Source: an uncultured Anaerolineaceae bacterium (GTDB lineage: Bacteria; Chloroflexota; Anaerolineae; Anaerolineales; Anaerolineaceae). Taken from it: DNA of 64,000 nt. The position numbers and the translations under genes are program-made. Location: assembly GCA_937897615.1 (NCBI GenBank), contig CALCNO010000201.1, positions 124,001-188,000 on the forward strand. The letters run 5' to 3'. Below, one piece after another: positions 56,748 through 64,000 of the stretch (positions within the stretch are counted from its first letter, which is position 1; every line of letters begins with the position of its first letter). The notes beneath the pieces are model-generated. The model ran no database searches. It saw only the letters and a program-made list of their open reading frames with translations, and had not been told where the DNA came from.

Positions 56748-57402
56748 ATTTAACCAGGTCTTCAAACCAGGCAGGTGTTGGAGCATGTGATTCCAGGACC
56801 ACGTGGGTGATTGGATGTTCAAAGGTAAGGGCGTAGGCGTGCAATGCCAGGCCATGCTCCGAACCGGGCAAGTGCATCGTGTCATTAGGATAAATGCCTT
56901 GATAGAGTTCATCCCCAACAATTGGGAAGTGCATATGCGCCAGGTGTGCCCGGATTTGATGCGTGTAGCCAGTATGGGGTCTGGCTACCACGAGTGAAAA
57001 ATTCTCGTTAGATGCGAGAACTTCAATTTCTGTTACGGCCGGTTTCCCTTTTTCAGTGTCCACTCGCGTGCGGTGATGCCGATCTGCATCAACTCTGAGG
57101 GGGAGGGCAATCTTGAAGCCCTTTTCGGCGGGCTTCCCAACGATCACAGCACGGTACTCTTTCTTGATGGCTCGGCTTTCAAACATGATGGAGAGCAGAC
57201 GATGGCTTTCCTTTGTGCGTGCCAGCAGCAGCGTGCCGCTTGTGCCTTTATCCAGCCGGTGAACGATCCAACACCTGCCATACTCCGGCTCCAGTAGCTG
57301 GCGCATGTGGGGCGCGGCTATGTCGTAGCCATCTTGAATAGTCAATAGGCCAGCAGGCTTGTTAACGACCATCAGCCACTGGTCTAGATACAAGATTTCC
57401 AT
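56746..57402 (-). CDS. RluA-family RNA pseudouridine synthase
   Basis: 218 residues, shorter than RluC/D and lacking an S4 domain, so nearest in build to RluA. The catalytic Asp is in VHRLDKGTSGTLLLAR near residue 49, and GYTHQIRAHLAHMHFPIVGDELY is conserved. It isomerises uridines in rRNA or tRNA. It starts five bases after degV on the same strand. Confidence 0.92.
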   Translation of the reverse strand: MEILYLDQWLMVVNKPAGLLTIQDGYDIAAPHMRQLLEPEYGRCWIVHRLDKGTSGTLLLARTKESHRLLSIMFESRAIKKEYRAVIVGKPAEKGFKIALPLRVDADRHHRTRVDTEKGKPAVTEIEVLASNENFSLVVARPHTGYTHQIRAHLAHMHFPIVGDELYQGIYPNDTMHLPGSEHGLALHAYALTFEHPITHVVLESHAPTPAWFEDLVK

Positions 57403-57407
57403 ACTTG

Positions 57408-58244
57408 TTACTTTGTGAAGAAAGATACTGCAACAACGCCAGGGCCGGCATGTACTACGATTGCCGGTGGCAGGTTGGTGATGTCAATTTCCGCTTTGGT
57501 AAGGGCGGTGAACTCTGATTTGAGGTAAAGCGCATCCTCCATTGCGTCGGCCTGGAAAACCGTCAGGTTGTTATCCACCTTTTTGTCACATTCCTGGTTG
57601 ACCAACTCAATGATCCTTGCCAGAGCGCGTTTTTTGGTTCTTTGGTTTTCAAACGGATTTACCTGTCCGTCCTTGAAGAGCAGGATGGGCTTAATTTGCA
57701 AAACGCTGCCCATCAGGGCTTTCGCTAAGCCGATCCTGCCTCCTTTTTGCAGGTATTCCAGCGTATCAACGTAGAAATAAATCACCAGAGATTTGCATTT
57801 TGCCGCTACCCAGTCAGCGATTTCTTCAACGCTTTTTCCCAGTTTGACCATCTCGAGAGTTTTTTTCACTGTGTAACCTAGAGCCGGGCCAATGATCTCA
57901 GTATCGATGATGGTAATTTTCCCTTGCGTGAAGTCTTTGGCGGCCACTGAGGCGCTGCGAAAAGTTCCGCTGACCTTAGCAGAGGGGCACAGTACCAAAG
58001 CGGTATCACCTTTGGCGATGATTTCTTCAAATATTGGCGTGTAGAGTGCCGGTGCGGGCGCGGCGGTATGTGGCAGCGTTGAGCTTGCTTTCAACTTCTG
58101 CAGGAATTGTTCCGAGGTTAATTCATAATCATCGCGGAATTCTTTGTCTCCAAAAACGATGATCTGAGGAAGAAGGTAAAAACCAAGTTCGTTTGCGTCT
58201 TTTACAGATAGCGTGCATGTTGTATCGGCGATTATGCGAATCAT
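57408..58244 (-). CDS. DegV family fatty-acid-binding protein
   Basis: 278 residues from the ATG that follows AGGAG; the frame extends 57 codons upstream without family likeness. DegV/FakB proteins hold a fatty acid for phosphorylation by FakA. Typical features are IRIIADTTCTLS near the start, SSTLPHTAAPAPALYTPIF (T/S loop), and the Arg/Lys-rich YLQKGGRIGLAKALMGSVLQIKPIL. fakA is not in the window. Confidence 0.94.
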   Translation of the reverse strand: MIRIIADTTCTLSVKDANELGFYLLPQIIVFGDKEFRDDYELTSEQFLQKLKASSTLPHTAAPAPALYTPIFEEIIAKGDTALVLCPSAKVSGTFRSASVAAKDFTQGKITIIDTEIIGPALGYTVKKTLEMVKLGKSVEEIADWVAAKCKSLVIYFYVDTLEYLQKGGRIGLAKALMGSVLQIKPILLFKDGQVNPFENQRTKKRALARIIELVNQECDKKVDNNLTVFQADAMEDALYLKSEFTALTKAEIDITNLPPAIVVHAGPGVVAVSFFTK

Positions 58245-58260
58245 GAGATTGTCTCCTTTT

Positions 58261-58845
58261 TTACAGGGGCTTTCCACAATTGATGCATTTGTTCTCGTTT
58301 TTGTAAACGACGTAACCGCAATTTGGGCAGGTGCGCGGTTGGATATCTCCCAGTGGAGCGCCACAGGCAATGCAGAGCGGCTCGCCTGGGGGATTGGGGG
58401 TTGTGCAGTAGTCACAAATGTATTTATTCAGGCGTTCCGATAAATTGAACCCGGTACCAAGCGATTTTGCCGTACTATCCAGAATTCGCCAAACGTTCTC
58501 GGAAAGCTGCACATATTCAATATCCTGGGCAATATCATCCAGGCGGTTGATCAGATTCCAGGGGTTGCTCAACGCGGCTACCGTAGTGACTCCCAGGCTG
58601 GCGGCAATGCCAAACCAGGTTTGTTTTCCCACTTCTACGGCGATTCCGTCCTCAACAGTTTGCAGGTGAACAGCGAGAGCAGTGGTCCCACCGGAGGTAG
58701 CATATGGCGAGGTTGCGATCTGGATCACCATGTTTTCCTGTGTGCCATAACGGTTGACACGCAGATTCCCGCGGCTAAAATAAGCCAGCAACGCGTCTGA
58801 AAGGTCTGTGCAGGTAAATTGGCCGTGATAAATTCGTTGAGTCAT
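58261..58845 (-). CDS. Protein with two C-terminal zinc ribbons
   Basis: 194 residues. The N-terminal 130 residues form an unknown domain with a hydrophobic hairpin (WFGIAASLGVTTVAAL). The C-terminus has two zinc-ribbon units, CDYC and CIAC, then CPNC and CINCGKPL. It is the first gene of a run with degV (16 bases) and the RluA-type gene. A minus-strand TATAAT ends six bases before its ATG with no ribosome site, so the mRNA may be leaderless. Function unknown. Confidence 0.8.
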   Translation of the reverse strand: MTQRIYHGQFTCTDLSDALLAYFSRGNLRVNRYGTQENMVIQIATSPYATSGGTTALAVHLQTVEDGIAVEVGKQTWFGIAASLGVTTVAALSNPWNLINRLDDIAQDIEYVQLSENVWRILDSTAKSLGTGFNLSERLNKYICDYCTTPNPPGEPLCIACGAPLGDIQPRTCPNCGYVVYKNENKCINCGKPL

Positions 58846-58851
58846 ATATGA

Positions 58852-58859
58852 ATTATAAT
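58852..58859. promoter_or_regulatory. Shared symmetric -10 between divergent genes
   Basis: Within AATTATAATT each strand has a TATAAT: 58854-58859 (+) for the SH3 gene and 58852-58857 (-) for the zinc-ribbon gene. The minus-strand start would fall on the A of the ATG at 58845. Confidence 0.55.
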
Positions 58860-58888
58860 CAGGTTTGGAAAAAATCTGAGGTTAACCG

Positions 58889-59512
58889 ATGCCGTTACGA
58901 AGAAAAATTTCGATAGCCATATTGTTTTTGTGCTCCTTGCTATTCATATTTGCGAATATTAATGGTTCCATTAGTTATGTACGTGCGCAGCAGCCTACAG
59001 GTTCCATCCCAACGGTAACTGGTACCCCCAAAGGGCCAATGGCTTCTGTGAAAATCGGCCTTACCGAGGATCACGTCAATGTGCGCACCGGGCCCAGCAC
59101 GCTTTATGATGCGGTTGGACTGATCTACATCGGTTCGTCTGTGCCGGTGCTGGGCAAGTCCATCGGCGGCGATTGGCTGTTGGTTGAATACCCCGGTGTT
59201 CCCGGGGGCACCGGCTGGGTCTGGGCATTGTACATGGATGTTACCCCAGGTGAAATCCCCATCGTAGAAATGCCACCGTCTCCGGAGCCAAAAGCCACTT
59301 ACACGATCGATCCAACGATGGCATCGCAGTTTATTACCACGCCATTGGCAACGCGGCTGCCGACCTTTACGCCGCCGCCGGCCCTGGCGATTGCTACCTA
59401 TGAAAGCAGCTCTCCGCAGCAATTTGCCGGAATCCCCGTAGGATTAATCATCATTGTCTTGCTGGGGTTAGGCATCATCATCAGTTTATTTACATACTTC
59501 CAGTCTCGATAA
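58889..59512 (+). CDS. Secreted SH3-domain protein with C-terminal membrane anchor
   Basis: 207 residues. Signal peptide at 1-33, then a bacterial SH3 (SH3b) domain, marked by GLTEDHVNVRTGPSTLYDAVGLI and WLLVEYPGVPGGTGWVWALYM. A Pro/Thr-rich linker follows, and a membrane segment (IPVGLIIIVLLGLGIIISLFTYF) at the end. SH3b domains often bind cell-wall or glycan material. smpB follows after two bases. Confidence 0.88.
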   Translation: MPLRRKISIAILFLCSLLFIFANINGSISYVRAQQPTGSIPTVTGTPKGPMASVKIGLTEDHVNVRTGPSTLYDAVGLIYIGSSVPVLGKSIGGDWLLVEYPGVPGGTGWVWALYMDVTPGEIPIVEMPPSPEPKATYTIDPTMASQFITTPLATRLPTFTPPPALAIATYESSSPQQFAGIPVGLIIIVLLGLGIIISLFTYFQSR

Positions 59513-59514
59513 CT

Positions 59515-59973
59515 ATGGCCTCTGAGCAAAAAAGCATTGCAAAAAATCGAAAAGCTGAGTTCGAGTATTTTTTACTCGAAAGATACGAGGCTGGTATTGC
59601 CCTGCACGGCAGTGAGATTAAATCTGTGCGCGCTGGCCAGGTGAGCCTGCAGGAAGCTTATGTAAGTGTTACTGAAAACGAGGCCTGGCTGCGCGAATCG
59701 CACATAGCGGTGTACAACCCGGCCAGTTACGCCAACCATGACCCCAAACGTAATCGGCAGTTGCTCCTCAATAAAAAAGAGATCCGGGAACTCTGGGCGG
59801 CCGTGAGGCAAAAAGGGGTGAGCGTGATCCCCGTGCGCATGTACCTGAAGGACGGCAGGGCAAAACTGGAAATTGCTGTTGCTAAAGGGAAAAAATTATA
59901 CGATAAGCGCCAGGCGCTTGAGAAAAAAGATGTTCAAAGAGACATTTCCCGCACACTAAAAGGTAGAGAATGA
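59515..59973 (+). CDS. smpB: SsrA-binding protein SmpB
   Basis: 152 residues. SmpB brings tmRNA to stalled ribosomes. The OB fold starts IAKNRKAEFEYFLLERYEAGIALHGSEIKSVRAGQVSL, and the C-terminal tail has KGKKLYDKRQALEKKD, which mimics an anticodon and probes the mRNA channel. The tmRNA is encoded 46 kb away at 12532. Its stop overlaps the hutH start by four bases. Confidence 0.97.
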   Translation: MASEQKSIAKNRKAEFEYFLLERYEAGIALHGSEIKSVRAGQVSLQEAYVSVTENEAWLRESHIAVYNPASYANHDPKRNRQLLLNKKEIRELWAAVRQKGVSVIPVRMYLKDGRAKLEIAVAKGKKLYDKRQALEKKDVQRDISRTLKGRE

Positions 59974-61490
59974 TCCTAATTGGCGAACACCCACTTTCGG
60001 TCGAGGAAATCATCAAAGTTGCGCGTCATGATGAGGATTGCGCACTTGGGAAGAGAGCGGTCGAGCGAATTCAGGCGTCACATAATCGCCTGAATTTAAT
60101 CCTGAAGTCTGGGAAAGCAGTTTATGGGATCAATACCGGATTTGGCGTTTTTGCCGACAAACGGATCAATGATGAAGACATCAGTCAACTAAACCGCAAT
60201 CTCATTCTCAGCCATGCAGTAGGCACCGGAAGCCCCTTAAACCAGGAAGTTGTGCGGGCAGCGATGTTGGTGCGTGCTAACACACTGGCATGCGGTTATT
60301 CCGGTGTGCGTTTACAGGTGATTGAGGCGATCATTGATATGCTCAACAAGGGCGTTACTCCGGTGATCCCGAGCCAGGGATCGCTGGGTTCTTCCGGTGA
60401 CCTGTGCCCGCTATCGCACTTGGCTTTGGTGATCACACGCGATGGGCAAGATCGCGATGAGGAATCCGGTTGGGCCACTTATCGCGGCGAATTACTCTCT
60501 GGCAAAAAAGCGATGGATGCAGCGCGACTTCAACGTATTGTGCTGGGACCCAAAGAAGGGTTGGCGCTTAACAATGGTGCCACTTTTTCGGCTGCAATGA
60601 TGGCAATTGCAACTTATGAGGCAGAATATCTGCTTTCTCTGGCAAGCAAAGCCATTGGTTTGACGCTGGAAGCCTTGCGCGGCGCTCCCGATGCTTTCGA
60701 TGAGCGCATTCACCTGGCGCGCGGCCTCAAGGGCCAGATGAATGTTGCGCAAAAGATACGGGAGCAAGTTGAGGGCAGCGAGTTGGTGGGTTCAACTCAT
60801 CGCATACAGGATGCTTACTCTTTGCGCTGTGCCCCACAGATTCATGGCGGTGTTTGGGATACTACGCAATTTGTGCGGAGTGTGCTGGAGCGGGAGGTCA
60901 ATGCCGCCACAGATAATCCATTGATCTTTGACCCATCGGTTGCACTCTCTGGCGGGAATTTCCACGGCGAGCCAGTGGCGCTCACAGCCGATTATCTAAG
61001 CATTGCTTTGTGTGAACTGGGAGCCGTGTCTGAGCGGCGCATCTACCGGTTGGCCGACGGCAAGTTGAACGATGGCTTGCCGGCAATGCTGGTGGGTTCG
61101 GATGCCGCCGAGGGCCTTAATTCCGGGGTGATGATCCTGCAGTACACGGCTGCATCACTGGTACTGGAAAATCAAACACTAGCAACCCCGGATTCAATTC
61201 ATTCCTTGCCAACATCAGCGGGGCAAGAAGACCACAACGCCAACGCAATGACTGCTGCAAAACACACCCTGGCGATAATTGAAAACTTGCAGCATATTTT
61301 GAGCATTGAGCTTTTTGTTGCCGCCAGAGCAATTGATTTGCGGCAAAAGATGCAGAGCGGAAAACTTGGTAAAGGCGACCAGGAAACTTATGATAAGATT
61401 CGCTCCCGGGTGCCTTTTGTTGGCGAAGATTCCCTGTGGGGTGTGCAGGTTGAGGCAGTAAAGGGGATGGTTAAAGGCCATCTTTTATAG
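59970..61490 (+). CDS. hutH: Histidine ammonia-lyase (MIO aromatic amino acid lyase)
   Basis: 506 residues, standard HutH length. It removes ammonia from L-histidine to give urocanate using a self-made MIO cofactor. VYGINTGFG (Tyr near residue 52) and LSHAVGTG (Ser-His, typical of HAL) are present, as is QDAYSLRCAPQIHG. The MIO triad is Ser-Ser-Gly at 141-143 (GSLGSSGDLCPLSH) rather than the usual Ala-Ser-Gly, and the late motif is QEDHNANAM instead of QEDHVSM. hutU, hutI and hutG are not nearby, so another aromatic amino acid cannot be excluded as substrate. ATGA overlap with smpB. Confidence 0.88.
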   Translation: MILIGEHPLSVEEIIKVARHDEDCALGKRAVERIQASHNRLNLILKSGKAVYGINTGFGVFADKRINDEDISQLNRNLILSHAVGTGSPLNQEVVRAAMLVRANTLACGYSGVRLQVIEAIIDMLNKGVTPVIPSQGSLGSSGDLCPLSHLALVITRDGQDRDEESGWATYRGELLSGKKAMDAARLQRIVLGPKEGLALNNGATFSAAMMAIATYEAEYLLSLASKAIGLTLEALRGAPDAFDERIHLARGLKGQMNVAQKIREQVEGSELVGSTHRIQDAYSLRCAPQIHGGVWDTTQFVRSVLEREVNAATDNPLIFDPSVALSGGNFHGEPVALTADYLSIALCELGAVSERRIYRLADGKLNDGLPAMLVGSDAAEGLNSGVMILQYTAASLVLENQTLATPDSIHSLPTSAGQEDHNANAMTAAKHTLAIIENLQHILSIELFVAARAIDLRQKMQSGKLGKGDQETYDKIRSRVPFVGEDSLWGVQVEAVKGMVKGHLL

Positions 61491-61497
61491 GTGTACG

Positions 61498-62586
61498 ATG
61501 AAAATGATAAACCGGCGCGATTTCATAAAACTGTCAGCTGCAGGGCTGGGTGCTTTGCTCTTGCCTGCTGCCCCTAAAAAGGTTGAAGCCTACCTGCCGC
61601 AAGTAGACGCCTCGCGAATGATTGGCAGGGTATTGGGGAAAGTTGAAGTAAAGAGCAAGCCGGACCCAAACAGCACAACTGTTGAGGTCAAGTATGATGA
61701 TGATCTGATTCCCTACGATAGGGAGATCATTGGCCTGGCCCCATCGTTGTACTCAACGAATCGGCTTTGGTATGAAACGCCCAATGGCTACATCCCTTCG
61801 ATTCGGGTGCAGCCCACGAAAATGGACCTCAATGAGCCTGTGGCTGCGATTCCAACCTACGGAGAAACTCCGGGAATGTGGGCGGAAGTGAGCGTTCCTT
61901 ATGTGGATATCTATCAGGATAACCCGCCTGCACGCTCCCAACTTTTGCGCGAGATGACTCATCCGCGCTTTTACTACAGCCAGATATTCTGGGTTGACGG
62001 CGTGAAGACCGCTGACGATGGCACGATCATGTACCATGTCATTGAGCGGCATGGTTCTGAGGGCGATACCTTTTGGGCTGAGGCAAAGGCGTTCCGCCCA
62101 ATCACACCGGACGATGTGAAAATAATTTCTCCGGATGTGGAAGACAAACAGATCATCGTTGATGTGAGCCATCAAACCATCTCTTGTTTTGAAAATGGGC
62201 ACGAGATTCTTTTTGACCGCGTCTCAACCGGGGCAAAATATAACATCTACGGTGAAGCAGTGGATTTCTGGTCCACTCCTGTTGGCGATTACCACGTTGT
62301 AAACCGAAAGTACGTCTCCCTTCACATGGCTGGTGGCTCAGCGGCAACTGGTTATGAGTTGTTTGGCGTCTCCTGGACATCCATTTTTGCTACCGGTGGC
62401 GTAGCAATCCACTCCACTTACTGGCACAATAATTATGGCGAGCCCATGTCTCATGGTTGCGTCAATGTGCGCCCGGATGTTGCCCGGTTTGTTTTTCAAT
62501 GGACACTGCCGTTCTGCGATTATGATCCGGGAAAAATTGAAGTGCAGGGATATTCCGGCACAAAGGTGCGGGTGATTGAGTATTAG
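61498..62586 (+). CDS. L,D-transpeptidase (YkuD domain), Tat-exported
   Basis: 362 residues. The N-terminus NRRDFIKLSAAGLGALLLP is a twin-arginine signal. Residues 40-210 form two SH3-like repeats (RMIGRVLGKVEVKSKPD, then the WAEVSVPYVDIYQDNPP stretch). The YkuD domain at about 215-362 ends in the catalytic HSTYWHNNYGEPMSHGCVNV with Cys in SHGC. It cross-links peptidoglycan stems or attaches proteins to them. It begins seven bases after hutH. Confidence 0.93.
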   Translation: MKMINRRDFIKLSAAGLGALLLPAAPKKVEAYLPQVDASRMIGRVLGKVEVKSKPDPNSTTVEVKYDDDLIPYDREIIGLAPSLYSTNRLWYETPNGYIPSIRVQPTKMDLNEPVAAIPTYGETPGMWAEVSVPYVDIYQDNPPARSQLLREMTHPRFYYSQIFWVDGVKTADDGTIMYHVIERHGSEGDTFWAEAKAFRPITPDDVKIISPDVEDKQIIVDVSHQTISCFENGHEILFDRVSTGAKYNIYGEAVDFWSTPVGDYHVVNRKYVSLHMAGGSAATGYELFGVSWTSIFATGGVAIHSTYWHNNYGEPMSHGCVNVRPDVARFVFQWTLPFCDYDPGKIEVQGYSGTKVRVIEY

Positions 62587-62620
62587 GCGGATTTACATCC
62601 GGTAAAGTGGCCAACTCATT

Positions 62621-63604
62621 ATGACAAGAGCTATTCTCTACTATCATCCACAGGATGTTGATATTGAAAAGTTAATCGCAGAGATTTCCGCTTTGAGCGA
62701 GAAATACTCTTTAGATTTTCTACCCCTCAATATTGATGCTATTGAAGAGGGTGAAAAATTAGCAGTCAAAACGACCCCTACTTTGGCGGTTGGCCCCTAC
62801 TTGTTGAAGTTTCCATTCAGCGCAAAAGATGCTGAAATTGCCATCTCGGCTGCCTCCGCGCGCGCGGGAGCTACCAAAAAGGTTAACCTCAGGAAAGCGC
62901 GGGCAAAGAACCGCACGGGGATGTTTTTGGCTAAATTCTACCCGAGCCTGATTGCTGCAATTACCCTGGTGTTTCTGGGCGGGGCATTTTTGGCTCCCAT
63001 TCTGAAAATGAATGGCAAAGAACGCGCCTCGAATGTTCTATATGGTTTTTACCATGTGTTTTGCCACCAACTGGCTTTTCGCTCTTACTTCCTTGGTGGG
63101 GACCAGCTTTTTTATCCGCGCGAACTGGCTCACATTGAGGGCCTGGTAACTTACGAGGAACATTTTAAAGACCCTTATGATGATGTGGTGATAGCACGAG
63201 GCATTGTAGGCGATCAACAGACAGGCTATAAAATCGCTCTTTGCGAACGCGACCTGGCGATATATGGCTCGATCGCTTTGATTGCAATTCTCTTTCAGAT
63301 TACCCGCAGGCAATGGAAGCCGCTCAAATGGTACTGGTGGGTGCTTTTTGGCCTGATCCCGATTGCACTGGATGGGTTCAGCCAGATCCCCGGATTGTCC
63401 TCCGGTTGGCCGGTATGGTTCCCTGTGCGGGAAAGCACGCCTCTGCTGCGAACGCTCACCGGAGTGTTGTTTGGTGGTATCACTGCCTGGTATATGTTTC
63501 CCCTGATGGAAGAGTCGATGCGCGAAACTTACCAGCAATTGGTTCTTCAGAGAGCCATTATTAAGGCGGCAGGCTCAGAATTGGAACGCAATGCAGCTGA
63601 TTGA
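62621..63604 (+). CDS. DUF2085-like membrane protein with N-terminal thioredoxin-like domain
   Basis: 327 residues. Residues 1-85 look like a glutaredoxin/thioredoxin-type fold (AILYYHPQDVDIEKLIAEIS, TTPTLAVGPY) but lack a CxxC. The membrane part has about five segments and the DUF2085 pattern of conserved cysteines: FCHQLAFRSYFLGG and IALCERDLAIYG, followed by DGFSQIPGL. The function of DUF2085 is not known. The stop overlaps the next gene's start by 14 bases. Confidence 0.8.
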   Translation: MTRAILYYHPQDVDIEKLIAEISALSEKYSLDFLPLNIDAIEEGEKLAVKTTPTLAVGPYLLKFPFSAKDAEIAISAASARAGATKKVNLRKARAKNRTGMFLAKFYPSLIAAITLVFLGGAFLAPILKMNGKERASNVLYGFYHVFCHQLAFRSYFLGGDQLFYPRELAHIEGLVTYEEHFKDPYDDVVIARGIVGDQQTGYKIALCERDLAIYGSIALIAILFQITRRQWKPLKWYWWVLFGLIPIALDGFSQIPGLSSGWPVWFPVRESTPLLRTLTGVLFGGITAWYMFPLMEESMRETYQQLVLQRAIIKAAGSELERNAAD

Positions 63605-64000
63605 GAAAAATGGCCTGGAATACTATGCCTTTGAGGAAAAGCCTTTTAAAGAGATTCCTCACGGTTTTTTTACGCGTACAGGTGGTGTAAGCCCGGAGCC
63701 GTGGAACTCCCTCAACTTGAGCACCACCGCAGGTGATTCTGCCGCCAATGTTGTTGAGAACCGCCGCAGGATTTTTGCTGCCATTAACAGGCCAGAGCAT
63801 TCGCTGTATGATACCTGGCAGGTACATAGCAACCGGATCATTATTGCCGAAAAACCACGCGGTTTACACAATGCCCCCATACAGGCAGACGGCATTGTTA
63901 CCCAAAACGCGGAGATCACTTTATTTATGCGTTTTGCCGACTGTGTGCCCATTCTTTTTTTTGATCCCTCCAGGCAGGTGATTGGCATTGCGCATGCCGG
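63591..64000 (+). CDS. YfiH/PgeF family (laccase-domain) protein, N-terminal part
   Basis: The reading frame runs off the right edge; 136 residues are visible. GFFTRTGGVSPEPWNSLNLS near residue 25, TWQVHSN, the Asp-rich ADGIVT, and FADCVPILFFDPSRQVIGIAHAG are the family marks, with a His and Cys that bind zinc. Family members are purine nucleoside phosphorylases/adenosine deaminases or cell-wall amino acid editing enzymes. The ATG lies inside the last codons of the preceding gene. Confidence 0.9.
   Translation, partial: MQLIEKNGLEYYAFEEKPFKEIPHGFFTRTGGVSPEPWNSLNLSTTAGDSAANVVENRRRIFAAINRPEHSLYDTWQVHSNRIIIAEKPRGLHNAPIQADGIVTQNAEITLFMRFADCVPILFFDPSRQVIGIAHA

Noticed and set aside
59970..61490. 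A hut operon
   Set aside because: Only hutH is present; neighbours are smpB and an L,D-transpeptidase, so the overlap with smpB looks like compact packing and not pathway clustering.

Overview
The window reads as a contiguous chromosomal segment of a bacterium, most likely a member of the Chloroflexota, class Anaerolineae. That placement is an inference from the mix seen here: Thr-Pro-rich stalked surface proteins with a sortase, a K+-independent-type H+-pyrophosphatase, a TPR protein carrying repeated PDWL motifs, NarL-type signalling, and many short mixed-strand operons of housekeeping genes. I see no rRNA operon, insertion sequence, prophage or CRISPR array.

Layout. 1-2.3 kb: end of a rodA/ftsW gene, gltX, tRNA-Pro. 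2.3-3.7 kb: an MFS transporter. 3.8-9.2 kb, minus strand: a five-gene operon that is the most unusual part of the window. It encodes a small membrane zinc-ribbon protein, a DUF2207-like membrane protein ending in a Cys-Ala tail (CACACACAGCACACA), a SPASM-type radical SAM enzyme, a second protein of the same architecture that has lost every cluster-binding Cys, and a SAM methyltransferase. It looks like a protein-tail maturation system. 9.3-13.9 kb: ligA, an rRNA methyltransferase, tmRNA, tRNA-Val and an FAA-hydrolase family protein. 13.9-15.9 kb: a surface protein with a sorting signal and its sortase. 16-18.6 kb: yebC-ruvC-trmH-ruvA. 18.7-24.1 kb: atpA-G-D-C (F1 only, no F0 genes) and mreB.

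24.1-31.8 kb, mostly minus strand: a YugP-like peptidase, tRNA-Arg, dus with PAS and DUF952 genes, a NERD protein, plsX, tRNA-Leu (plus strand), then polyprenyl synthase-tatD-phosphohexomutase. 31.9-35.9 kb: cysteine desulfurase-mnmA-membrane protein-trmI-nudix, a tRNA modification operon. 36-38.2 kb: rplY and glpK. 38.3-43.6 kb: a secreted nuclease-like lipoprotein, a histidine kinase/response regulator pair with a membrane protein, and a patatin. 43.7-48 kb: typA, a SRAP protein, glpD. 48-54.1 kb, minus strand: GNAT, tRNA-Asp, an epimerase, ndk, the PDWL/TPR protein and the principal sigma factor. 54.4-56.7 kb: H+-pyrophosphatase. 56.7-58.8 kb, minus strand: an RluA-type synthase, DegV and a zinc-ribbon protein. 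58.9-64 kb: SH3 protein, smpB, hutH, L,D-transpeptidase, a DUF2085-like protein and the start of a YfiH-family gene.

Regulation visible in sequence: several near-consensus sigma70-type promoters, rho-independent terminators (often shared by convergent genes), and at least four genes whose -10 element lies 6-7 nt before the ATG with no ribosome binding site, which suggests leaderless mRNAs.
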